Positions 33,991 to 42,255 of a DNA stretch of 64,000 nucleotides are shown here, in pieces. The translations under genes were made by a program, and so were the position numbers. The notes beneath the pieces were generated by a model. That model saw only the letters and a program-made list of their open reading frames with translations. It was not told the origin of the DNA and made no database searches. The stretch's first letter is position 1; each line of letters opens with the position of its first letter. This DNA comes from an uncultured Macellibacteroides sp. (lineage in GTDB: Bacteria; Bacteroidota; Bacteroidia; Bacteroidales; Tannerellaceae). The stretch spans positions 2,914,001 to 2,978,000 of the forward strand of contig NZ_OY762974.1 in the NCBI RefSeq assembly GCF_963667135.1, in the 5' to 3' direction.

Positions 33991-36690
33991 ATGAACAACA
34001 TAGCTAACAATATAAAACAACGCCTTTCCATGCGGGAGCCTCTTTGTGAGGCACTGGATGTGGTGGTGCAGATTACGGATAGAATTTGTTTGGAAAAGTC
34101 ACCGGAAGAGACTGATGCTGCTTCGGCTTTTCTGGAAGAAGAGCTGGCTAGAGTGAATGAACTCTTTCCTGGCTGCACTGGGTTTGACCGTGACTTCCCG
34201 TCTTTTGCATTTTCTATCGCGACAGGAGTTGGTAAGACGCGTTTAATGGGGGCTTGCATTACGTATTTGTATTTGAAAAAGGGGATTCGACATTTCTTTG
34301 TGCTGGCTCCCAACCTTACTTTATATGAAAAGCTGATTCGTGATTTTGGTGATCCGGGTTACTCTAAATATGTTTTTAATGGAATAGCTGAGTTTGTTCA
34401 TAATAGGCCAAAAGTAATTACTGGAGATAATTATACGCAGGCAATCGGATTGTTCACGGATGCTGAAGTTCAGATTAATATATTCAATATATCCAAGTTT
34501 AATTCTGATAATAAAGGGCAGAAGAAAGGTGGCGTTGCATTGGCGCCTAAGATGAAAAGATTGTCGGAATATCTTGGTCAGTCTTATTTTGAATATTTAT
34601 CCAAACTGGATGATTTAGTGATTTTGATGGACGAAGCACACAGGTACCATGCGGATGCTTCCAAAAATGCAATAAACGAGTTAAAGCCTGTTTTGGGGTT
34701 GGAGCTAACAGCAACGCCCATGGATGAGAAAGGTAATTCGTTTAAGAATATTGTTTATGAGTATAACCTTGCTCAGGCGTTGGCGGATGGAAAGTATGTG
34801 AAGAATCCGGCAATTGCCAAACGTAAGAACTTCGACAAAGGTTCTCTTACAGAAAAGGAGCTTGATTTACTAAAGCTGGAAGATGCCATTAGTGTACACG
34901 AAGATACAAAGATTGAACTGGAGATTTATGCCCGAAATAATGATTTGCAGATTGTAAAGCCTTTTATTCTGGTGGCTTGTAAAAGTATTGATCATGCCAG
35001 GGAGACTGTTTCGATGATTGAAGGCGAGATGTTTCACGGTCGGTACAAGGGCAAGGTGTTGCAGATTGATAGTTCTACGAAGAAGGATGAAGAGGTGGAG
35101 GAGCTGTTTCTTTCGTTAGAAAAACCTGATAACCAGATTGAAATAGTTATTCACGTAAATATGCTCAAAGAAGGTTGGGATGTTACAAACCTTTATACAA
35201 TTGTTCCCTTACGCGCTGCAGATGCTATGATTTTGATTGAACAGACCATTGGCCGGGGTTTGCGCTTGCCTTATGGTGGTAAACGAACTGGAAACGACAA
35301 AGTAGATAAGCTTACTGTAATTGCACACGAGAACTTTGAGGCGGTGTTAGCCAGAGCACAGGATCCGAATTCATTACTTAACAAATTCAGTTTTATTGAA
35401 TTGCCGGAAGAGGAGTTGACGGATAAAACAGAGGTGATAACGGTTGTTTCTTCTGTGCATCAGAAGTTGGTGCAACAGCAGGCGCGAATAGAACTGATTG
35501 AGGATAAATATCAAAAGCAACAGGCTCAGATTAATCTGGATGCAAAGAAAGCTATAACAAACGCGCTTTATGATATTAGCAGTTTACAGGAAGTGCGCAA
35601 AGTAGACGATCTAACCAGACCTGAAATCTTTTACAAAGTGCTGGAAAAAGCAGAAACTAATTTGAGAAATCAGTCGCAAGGGGATTTGTTTATTGAAGAA
35701 AAGGTTGCGGAATTAAAGGAAGTAGCCGAAGCAGTTATTATAGACTATAAGGATAATATTATTGAGATACCGCGGATTGATTTGGTTCAAAAAGATATAA
35801 AGGCTTTTTTTGAATGGTTTGATTTGGATACTTCTGCCGGTTTTTCATTACCATCGATGAAGCAAGAGATAATTCGGATTGGTTTAACGGATAATCAGGT
35901 GGAAACATTAAAGGTGCAATCCAGTGGATTTTATAAAGATCCGGTTAAGATGATAGTCGTACAACTGATGAACTTTGATGAGATTGATTATGATGAAAAT
36001 GCCGAATTGCTGTATCATCTTTCCAAACAAGCTTATGAGACTGTTTTAGCTAATTGGGATGATAGTCAGGAGCCAATAATTCAAACCATTTATCAATTTA
36101 AACATATTATAGCCGAACGTATTTATGCTCAGATGAAAAGTCATTTTGTTATTTCGGCTGCTGATTATGAAAAACCAAATGTACGCCCCTTTATTAAGAT
36201 TGAAGAATGGAACGGGGCTGCATTGATTAATAATGGGTCGAGGGACTATCGAGATATTATTCAGCCAGTATCTATGATACCTAAACATGTTTTCAGAGGT
36301 TTTGAAAAAGCTTGTCACTTTGAATACAAATTTGACAGTAAAACCGAACAAGATTTTGCTTTTGTTCTCGAAAATGACGGGAGTGTGCGGAAGTGGTTAC
36401 GTCCGGCTCCTAATCAGTTTCGTATCTACTGGGACAATAATTCAAAGAGATACGAACCTGATTTTGTGGTAGAAACTGTTAGCTGTATATTCATGGTTGA
36501 AACTAAAGCGGAGAAGGATATAGATAATGAGGATGTACAGGCAAAGAAAAAAGCAGCAGAGATCTTTTGTGCATATGCCACCGAATATACTGCGGCAAAC
36601 GGAGGCAAGCCTTGGAATTATCTCCTGATTCCGCATACAGTGGTTTCGAGAACTGCCGGTCTGGACTTTATTGTTTCACAAAGTTCATAG
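33991..36690 (+). CDS. Type III restriction helicase-nuclease (Res-like)
   Basis: An 899-residue SF2 helicase with a C-terminal nuclease. Walker A is SIATGVGKTRLMG (about 72-84), the DEAH box VILMDEAHRYHAD (about 207-219), ELTATPMD follows, motif VI is EQTIGRGLRLPYGG (about 416-429). The C-terminal segment RYEPDFVVETVSCIFMVETKAEKD (about 818-842) fits the PD-x(n)-ExK nuclease of type III Res proteins. It would cut DNA lacking methylation by the Mod at 30278. It is the last gene of the island and is followed by a hairpin terminator. Confidence 0.92.
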   Translation: MNNIANNIKQRLSMREPLCEALDVVVQITDRICLEKSPEETDAASAFLEEELARVNELFPGCTGFDRDFPSFAFSIATGVGKTRLMGACITYLYLKKGIRHFFVLAPNLTLYEKLIRDFGDPGYSKYVFNGIAEFVHNRPKVITGDNYTQAIGLFTDAEVQINIFNISKFNSDNKGQKKGGVALAPKMKRLSEYLGQSYFEYLSKLDDLVILMDEAHRYHADASKNAINELKPVLGLELTATPMDEKGNSFKNIVYEYNLAQALADGKYVKNPAIAKRKNFDKGSLTEKELDLLKLEDAISVHEDTKIELEIYARNNDLQIVKPFILVACKSIDHARETVSMIEGEMFHGRYKGKVLQIDSSTKKDEEVEELFLSLEKPDNQIEIVIHVNMLKEGWDVTNLYTIVPLRAADAMILIEQTIGRGLRLPYGGKRTGNDKVDKLTVIAHENFEAVLARAQDPNSLLNKFSFIELPEEELTDKTEVITVVSSVHQKLVQQQARIELIEDKYQKQQAQINLDAKKAITNALYDISSLQEVRKVDDLTRPEIFYKVLEKAETNLRNQSQGDLFIEEKVAELKEVAEAVIIDYKDNIIEIPRIDLVQKDIKAFFEWFDLDTSAGFSLPSMKQEIIRIGLTDNQVETLKVQSSGFYKDPVKMIVVQLMNFDEIDYDENAELLYHLSKQAYETVLANWDDSQEPIIQTIYQFKHIIAERIYAQMKSHFVISAADYEKPNVRPFIKIEEWNGAALINNGSRDYRDIIQPVSMIPKHVFRGFEKACHFEYKFDSKTEQDFAFVLENDGSVRKWLRPAPNQFRIYWDNNSKRYEPDFVVETVSCIFMVETKAEKDIDNEDVQAKKKAAEIFCAYATEYTAANGGKPWNYLLIPHTVVSRTAGLDFIVSQSS

Positions 36691-36707
36691 ATCGTTTGTG
36701 CTACTAC

Positions 36708-36744
36708 CCAAACAACCACTCCAGCTCCCGGAGTGGTTGTTTGG
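36708..36744 (+). terminator. Terminator of the defence island
   Basis: CCAAACAACCACTCC (36708-36722) pairs perfectly with GGAGTGGTTGTTTGG (36730-36744), 15 bp with a 7-base loop, 18 bases after the Res stop. It is followed by a short T-rich stretch. It could serve both this operon and the convergent gene at 36835. Confidence 0.7.
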
Positions 36745-36834
36745 TGTTTGCATGTAGTGACCTATTTGCTCAGATTATTCCATTTTAAAGTGATAATTTC
36801 TACAGATAAACTATTTAATAACCTTTTTCCGTTT

Positions 36835-39165
36835 TTATAACCGATTGATATCCTCCTTTGCTGCATTAGATCCTCTGTATTTTTTGTCGTTGTTGTTAAA
36901 CTGATACCTTACAGAGAAGGTAAGGTATTGAGTTTCTCTTTTTTTATCCTGATTGAAGGAGATTTCGTTGATCTTCTGTATGTGCTTTTCTTTGACCCAA
37001 TTAAAAACATCTCTTGCCTGAAGATTAAATGTTAGGTTATCGTTAAGAAATGATTTTCGAAGTCCTAAATCCAGACGTTTGTATCCGCCTTCAGCAGTAG
37101 CATACCTGTCGTAATCGCTTTGGCAGTACATATTCACAGATAAAATGTATTTTTTTGGAAAAACAAAATCGTTATTAAATTGCAGAATTAAATTGGTCCG
37201 GTTGTATCTAACCACCTCATTCTTATAATGTGTTTCAAAGAACGGTTGTTCAAATCCTGTAGTAAATTTGGGCTGCCATAAGCCTAATTTGGGATTGAGA
37301 GTTACTAAAGCATTTATAGCCTGATATTTGGGGAAATTAACTGGCAGAACTGTTGATATTGAAGACGATTCTTCGTTTACAATAAAACTCATATGAATCG
37401 GGTCTTTTTTATATATATAGTTTGACCGGACACTGATAAACTTATACATCAGGTTGTAATTTATCTCATAAATATCTTCTTTAAGCAGGTAAGGATTTCC
37501 TTTTTGGAGGATAAACCGATTGATATAAATGTTATTCTGATTAAGCTGAGAGAAAGATGGACGTTTGATTCTTCTATTAAATGTAAGGCTCATTTGAACT
37601 TTTTTGATGGGAATAGAAAGGGAGATACTTGGAAACAGATCTCCTGTTGTTTTATTTACCTTAACGACTTTTTCGTTGCCTTCTGTCATTTGCTCCAGGG
37701 CATGCTCGTATCGTAATCCTATTTGTACATTCAATTTTCCCAAATTATTTTTATAACTTAAGAAAGTGGCCGATTTCTTTTCTTTGTTTGTATACTCATC
37801 GCTTTTTACATATCCTTCCGGATTTATTAAGTATCCGCTACCTGTTACCTGATTATATTCTCCCCCAAATTCGAAGCTTCCGTTTTTATTTAAGTTATAA
37901 TCGGCGGTAAATTTGCCTGCATAAAGTGAAAAATCTGACTGACTGTACAGCGTGACTGTCCGATCGCCTTCAACGTCTGTAGTCTCATTTGTATTTTGAC
38001 TTCGTTCGGATTTATTATCCAGATAATCAAAATCAATCTGTATCTTCAACTTATCCGAATAATCCCCTTTATAGAAACCATTCATTAAATGTTGACGGGG
38101 GGAGGTTTTTGAATTTGATCCGGAATTCATGTGGTCGTAAGGTATTCCATTGGACAGGATACTGGTTTCTCCAAAAATAAATGACTTTTCGGAACTAAAG
38201 TAGCCTTGATACTGGGCCCCTACAGCATGTTTTGGAGTGATTGACCAGTCAAATCCTGCGGTAAGCTGATTGTAATCGTACTGAAACTTGTGCGGAGTTT
38301 TAACCTGTTGTTCCCATAAGGTATCAGCAAAAATTGTATAAGCAGTCTCTTCACGTGTTTTGCCCTTTCCCGCTCCATGAGAGTAGGAGGAAAACATGCT
38401 TAAGTTATTCAGGTTATATGACAAGCCTACATATTCGGAATCGTACCACGAACCAGCTTTACGGAATTCCTCCGAAACCTGAACAGATAAGCCATTCATC
38501 GCCTTTTCTTTTGTCTTGATGATCAAAACCGCCCGTCCTTCGGCATCATATTTTGCTCCCGGGTTATTAATCAATTCAACGGTTGAGATGTCGGTCGATT
38601 GTAACCGCTGGAGTTCCCTTTCATCATTTATCTTTCGATTGTTTATATAAATGATTGGCGTACCTTTACCGAAAACCGTTACTTTGTCGTCGCTAATCAG
38701 TATGCCTGGTATATTCTCCACCACATTAATTGCCGCTCCTATGTTTTTTAGTACCGAATTTTCAACATTAACCACCATATTGCTCCCCTTTAGCGAATAA
38801 ACAGGTACAGATGCCGTTACAACAACCTCATTCAACACTTTATTGCTTTGTTCGAGCGATATATCACCCATAGAATGATTGCCTGCACTAAAATTCATCG
38901 GAATTATTTTACTCAGGTATCCAAGATAAGATATTTTGATTAGCTTTTCGCCGGATGACGGACTCTCTAATGAAAATTCGCCATTAGAGGAAGTCGTGGT
39001 ACCATCGAGTAACAGCGAATCTTTTGTGAGCATAATAACATTTGCGTAGGCTATTGGTTCGGAACCGCCCAGGACTCTACCTGTAATTATACCGGAACTT
39101 GCCTGGGCAAAACTACCAATAGAAATACAAATTGCGGCTACGATTATACTAATTCTGACTTTCAT
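36835..39165 (-). CDS. Outer-membrane beta-barrel protein, TonB-dependent-receptor-like
   Basis: A 776-residue outer-membrane protein with a signal peptide (to GSFAQA). Residues about 25-105 form a carboxypeptidase-D-like regulatory domain (GIITGRVLGGSEPIAYANVIML); about 110-215 resemble a plug (VVVTASVPVYSLKG, GTPIIYINNRKI, VELINNPGAKYDAEGRAVLIIKTK); the rest is a large barrel of the outer-membrane family-3 type (RRIKRPSFSQLNQNN, LTFSVRYQFNN). No TonB box or SusD partner is evident. These barrels are common in Bacteroidetes and their cargo is mostly unknown. It is transcribed alone. Confidence 0.88.
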   Translation of the reverse strand: MKVRISIIVAAICISIGSFAQASSGIITGRVLGGSEPIAYANVIMLTKDSLLLDGTTTSSNGEFSLESPSSGEKLIKISYLGYLSKIIPMNFSAGNHSMGDISLEQSNKVLNEVVVTASVPVYSLKGSNMVVNVENSVLKNIGAAINVVENIPGILISDDKVTVFGKGTPIIYINNRKINDERELQRLQSTDISTVELINNPGAKYDAEGRAVLIIKTKEKAMNGLSVQVSEEFRKAGSWYDSEYVGLSYNLNNLSMFSSYSHGAGKGKTREETAYTIFADTLWEQQVKTPHKFQYDYNQLTAGFDWSITPKHAVGAQYQGYFSSEKSFIFGETSILSNGIPYDHMNSGSNSKTSPRQHLMNGFYKGDYSDKLKIQIDFDYLDNKSERSQNTNETTDVEGDRTVTLYSQSDFSLYAGKFTADYNLNKNGSFEFGGEYNQVTGSGYLINPEGYVKSDEYTNKEKKSATFLSYKNNLGKLNVQIGLRYEHALEQMTEGNEKVVKVNKTTGDLFPSISLSIPIKKVQMSLTFNRRIKRPSFSQLNQNNIYINRFILQKGNPYLLKEDIYEINYNLMYKFISVRSNYIYKKDPIHMSFIVNEESSSISTVLPVNFPKYQAINALVTLNPKLGLWQPKFTTGFEQPFFETHYKNEVVRYNRTNLILQFNNDFVFPKKYILSVNMYCQSDYDRYATAEGGYKRLDLGLRKSFLNDNLTFNLQARDVFNWVKEKHIQKINEISFNQDKKRETQYLTFSVRYQFNNNDKKYRGSNAAKEDINRL

Positions 39166-39264
39166 AATTCATTTTCTATTTATTCGTACTGATCTATTTT
39201 CACATTTGACGAATAGAGTAGTAAAATGGTTACAACCGTATTGTAAACATATTGTTGAATTTTC

Positions 39265-39295
39265 ATTGGTCCTGAAATCTTTTTATTTACTTTTG
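39265..39295 (+). promoter_or_regulatory. Promoter of the DUF6064-like gene
   Basis: TACTTTTG (39288-39295) matches the -7 element, with ATTG (39265-39268) as -33 and a 19-base spacer. It would give a leader of about 130 bases that contains two small hairpins (39307-39337). Confidence 0.5.
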
Positions 39296-39306
39296 TGCCC
39301 GGTTTA

Positions 39307-39337
39307 GGTGTACGAATACACCCCTCGTTTCGTCGAG
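39307..39337 (+). promoter_or_regulatory. Two tandem small hairpins in the leader before 39431
   Basis: GGTGTA (39307-39312), CGAA loop, TACACC (39317-39322) forms a perfect 6-bp stem with a stable tetraloop-type loop. CTCG (39324-39327)/CGAG (39334-39337) follows directly. They could be an operator or a leader RNA structure. Confidence 0.35.
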
Positions 39338-39430
39338 AAGATGATAACGGTTTGCGGGAATCAGAAAAATAGGTGTAAATTATAGAATTAAGTTCTCCCT
39401 GGGCTTGTACAGTAAATTAAAGGTTATTTT

Positions 39431-40159
39431 ATGAACACTTTCTGGAAAACGATTGCAGTGTACAATTCTGCAACCTGGTTTTATCAAATTATCATTGTGC
39501 TTATTGGTGTTTTTCTGACTCTGATGCTTCTTCGTAACCCTCAACGTTGGGTGAAAAGGGGGATGAAAATATACTTTTTTGGCACTTCTCTGTGGATTTC
39601 GGTGGTTTATTATCATATCTATTGCTCCGAAAGAACTTACAATAACGTCTTGTCTATCTTCTGGGCAATACTGGCTGTTGCCTGGCTATGGGATTTACTG
39701 ACAGACCATACACAGTTGGAACGTAATCCCAAGTACAATGTGCTAGGTTATTTGTTGTTGCTGATGCCGTTCATTTATCCAATTTTTTCTACGTTAAGAG
39801 GCCTGAACTTTCCAGGAATAACTTCGCCTGTTATGCCTTGTTCGGTTGTGACTTTCACCATCGGCATGCTACTTTTGTTTTCGAAGAAAACTAATCTTTT
39901 TATTATTTTATTGTTGAGCCATTGGTCGCTGATTGGCTTGTCAAAGACCTTTTTCTTTAAGATTCCCGAAGACTTTCTGTTGGCCAGTGCTTCTGTTCCT
40001 GCATTGTATCTTTTCTTTAAAGAATATTTTCTTTCCAATTTGCATATGGATACTAATCCTAAAGCAAAGTATATCAACTGGTTGCTTGTGTCTGTTTGTG
40101 TGGCGATAGGTATTATTCTGATGACCACTTTAGTCATCGAATTATCCAAGGATGCGTAA
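39431..40159 (+). CDS. DUF6064-like membrane protein
   Basis: A 242-residue protein with about seven hydrophobic helices. The sequence MPFIYPIFSTLRGLNFPGIT followed by MPCSVVTFTIGMLLLFS fits the DUF6064 family, whose function is unknown. The start MNTFWKTIAVYN is soluble and the C-terminus ends in a short charged tail. It has its own promoter with a structured leader. It lies 150 bases upstream of the redox-terpenoid cluster, but the gap holds a possible operator, so membership of the cluster is uncertain. Confidence 0.6.
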   Translation: MNTFWKTIAVYNSATWFYQIIIVLIGVFLTLMLLRNPQRWVKRGMKIYFFGTSLWISVVYYHIYCSERTYNNVLSIFWAILAVAWLWDLLTDHTQLERNPKYNVLGYLLLLMPFIYPIFSTLRGLNFPGITSPVMPCSVVTFTIGMLLLFSKKTNLFIILLLSHWSLIGLSKTFFFKIPEDFLLASASVPALYLFFKEYFLSNLHMDTNPKAKYINWLLVSVCVAIGIILMTTLVIELSKDA

Positions 40160-40256
40160 AGTCTTTTGCAAATGATGTCTGGAACTTGTATTCAGATCGA
40201 TAGTTTTTCAAATCTTTCGTCTTTATCCCTGCTTTTTTCCTTTTCATGAACGGATA

Positions 40257-40294
40257 GGTACACATATTCTATATTTTACCCATATTTGTGTACC
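40257..40294. promoter_or_regulatory. Inverted repeat GGTACACA/TGTGTACC upstream of the redox-terpenoid cluster
   Basis: GGTACACA (40257-40264) and TGTGTACC (40287-40294) are exact reverse complements with a 22-base AT-rich centre, ending 15 bases before the first cluster gene. The centre holds CATATTTG, one mismatch from a -7 box. A dimeric repressor binding here would cover the promoter. Confidence 0.45.
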
Positions 40295-40309
40295 TAATTA
40301 ATTGAATTC

Positions 40310-41023
40310 ATGATACAAAATAAGAAAGTGACGATTTGTGCTTGCGCGTCGCGCTCTTTTGTCAATAAAGATAAAGTGGCCGAAATTGCTGCTATATTGA
40401 GAAATGAAGAATACACAGTAACCGTTATACCTGATCTTTGCGAAAAAGTAATGCAGGCGTCGCCCGAAATAACGGAAATAGCTTCTTCTCTTATTATTGC
40501 ATGTTATCCCCGTGCCATTCGATCTCATTTACACAGACTGAATTTAGTTGCAGAAAATATTCTGGATATCCGTAACATGAGTTGTGAAGAAATTCTAGGC
40601 CAATTGCAGATCAAGCCTTGTTCCGATAAAGAAAATATACCCGGAAAAGAATCCATCCGAAAGGAAATTGATGCCTTTCCCGTAGAAAGCGGAACGGATG
40701 CCTGGTATCCCGTTATAGATAAAGAAAGGTGCACGGAATGTGGAAGGTGTCGTGACTTCTGTTTGTTTGGTGTATACACTTCCGAAAACAGACAAATAAA
40801 GGTGGCTCAACCACAAAACTGTAAAAACAACTGCCCGGCATGTGCCCGCATGTGTCCAAGTAAAGCCATCATATTTCCCAAATACGAAAAATCTCCTGTA
40901 AATGGCGGTCTGGACGAAGAAGAACACTTCGCTCCCGAAGAAATGGACGAGATGTACAGAGAAAGACTTAAAATGCGCCTTGCCCAACGTAAGGCAGGCG
41001 TTTCACTTCTCAAAAATCAGTAA
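40310..41023 (+). CDS. Ferredoxin-type protein with two 4Fe-4S clusters and an HdrA-like N-terminal domain
   Basis: A 237-residue soluble protein. Residues about 1-95 (VTICACASRSFVNKDKVAEIA, SLIIACYPRAIRSHLHRL) recall the N-terminal segment of HdrA-type proteins, with Cys 10 and 12 and Cys near 65. Residues about 140-190 hold two cluster motifs: CTECGRCRDFC and CKNNCPACARMCP. It is likely the soluble electron carrier linking the NADH module (53789, 56247) with the radical SAM enzyme or the membrane protein. It is the first gene of the cluster; 3 bases separate it from the radical SAM gene. Confidence 0.85.
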   Translation: MIQNKKVTICACASRSFVNKDKVAEIAAILRNEEYTVTVIPDLCEKVMQASPEITEIASSLIIACYPRAIRSHLHRLNLVAENILDIRNMSCEEILGQLQIKPCSDKENIPGKESIRKEIDAFPVESGTDAWYPVIDKERCTECGRCRDFCLFGVYTSENRQIKVAQPQNCKNNCPACARMCPSKAIIFPKYEKSPVNGGLDEEEHFAPEEMDEMYRERLKMRLAQRKAGVSLLKNQ

Positions 41024-41026
41024 CGT

Positions 41027-42244
41027 ATGACGTATAAAGAATATATAACAACGGCAAAGACTTCGCTGCGCGTTGCAAGGGAAAGCTCCCCCCGGCTGAT
41101 ATGGAAGTTTATCTACAACTTCGGATGGCAAAGTGTAATGAATATGAACCGGTTTGAAAAAAGGCAGAAAGAAGGCAAACCTTTTTTTCCGGCTTTTGTG
41201 ATGATTTCTGTAACGGAAACTTGCAACCTGGCTTGCAGCGGCTGCTGGGTATCGAAGGGCGGAAAGCAATCATTGTCCATGCAACAACTCGAAGGGGTTA
41301 TTGAAAGCGGCAAAAAGAAGGGGTCTTATTTCTTTGGAATACTTGGTGGAGAACCATTGATGTATAAGGGTTTGCTGGAAGTGCTGGAGAGGCATCCGGA
41401 ATGCTACTTCCAGTTGTTTACCAATGGAACGCTGCTTACAGAAGAGTTGGCAATGCGTCTTAAAAAGGCCGGCAATATTACTCCGCTTATCAGCATCGAA
41501 GGACTGGAAGAGGAGAGTGATGCCCGCCGCGGAAAGAACGATGTTTTTGACCGGACTTTGGCTGGCGTTAGGGCTTGCCACAAAGCAAAATTAATTTTCG
41601 GTGCGTCAGCCAGTATTTGCAAAAGCAATTACAACGACCTGGTGAACCGTAGCTATATCGAATTGCTTGCCAAAGAAGGTGTTCATTACCTTTGGTACTA
41701 TATATATCGTCCGGTAGGAAGCGATCCGCATCCGGAAAATGCGCTTGATAAGGAGCAGATTAGGGAGTTTCGCCGTTTTATTGTTGAGCAACGCAAGGAT
41801 GCTCCGTTATTTCTTATCGAAACTTATTGGGACGACAAAGGCAATGCAATTTGTCCGGCTGCCACAGGGATGAGTCACCATATCTCTCCTTCGGGAGCGG
41901 TGGAATTTTGTCCTCCTTTACAGATGGCAAAGGATTTTATCAATGAAGACGCCTCTAATCTGGCGGAATTATTCGAAAATTCAACCTTTTTGGCTGACCT
42001 AAGGAAGATGACTGCAGAAACTTCAAGGGGATGTATCTTGCTGGAGAATCCTCAAAAGCTGGCTGAATTTCTCGAAAAACATCAGGCAACGGATACTACC
42101 AGCCGTGGTACCGTGCTAAAAGAATATAAGGAAATGACCTCTCTGGCTGGTCATAATATGGAGGGTGAAGAAATACCTGAACAGAGTATTTTCTACAAAC
42201 TGGCTAAAAAGAAATATTTTTTTGGTTTTGGTGCTTACGGTTAA
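41027..42244 (+). CDS. Radical SAM enzyme, HpnH-like
   Basis: A 405-residue radical S-adenosylmethionine enzyme. The cluster motif is C66-x3-C70-x2-C73 (TCNLACSGCW), the AdoMet-binding motif is GILGGEPLMYKGL, and FQLFTNGTLL and ISIEGLEEESDARRG follow. The N-terminal start and the GGEP motif resemble HpnH, which joins an adenosyl group to a hopene. It is longer than HpnH and carries extra cysteines in the C-terminal third (ICPAATGMSHHISPSGAVEFCPP), so an auxiliary cluster is possible. Next to a cyclase gene, a role in radical tailoring of a cyclic terpenoid is inferred; a peptide-modifying role is the alternative. Confidence 0.83.
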   Translation: MTYKEYITTAKTSLRVARESSPRLIWKFIYNFGWQSVMNMNRFEKRQKEGKPFFPAFVMISVTETCNLACSGCWVSKGGKQSLSMQQLEGVIESGKKKGSYFFGILGGEPLMYKGLLEVLERHPECYFQLFTNGTLLTEELAMRLKKAGNITPLISIEGLEEESDARRGKNDVFDRTLAGVRACHKAKLIFGASASICKSNYNDLVNRSYIELLAKEGVHYLWYYIYRPVGSDPHPENALDKEQIREFRRFIVEQRKDAPLFLIETYWDDKGNAICPAATGMSHHISPSGAVEFCPPLQMAKDFINEDASNLAELFENSTFLADLRKMTAETSRGCILLENPQKLAEFLEKHQATDTTSRGTVLKEYKEMTSLAGHNMEGEEIPEQSIFYKLAKKKYFFGFGAYG

Positions 42245-42255
42245 TTTGAATAAGT

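Noticed and set aside
24997-36690. DISARM or BREX
   Set aside because: The SNF2 helicase and methylase fit partly, but there is no DUF1998, phospholipase-D, PglZ or BrxL gene.
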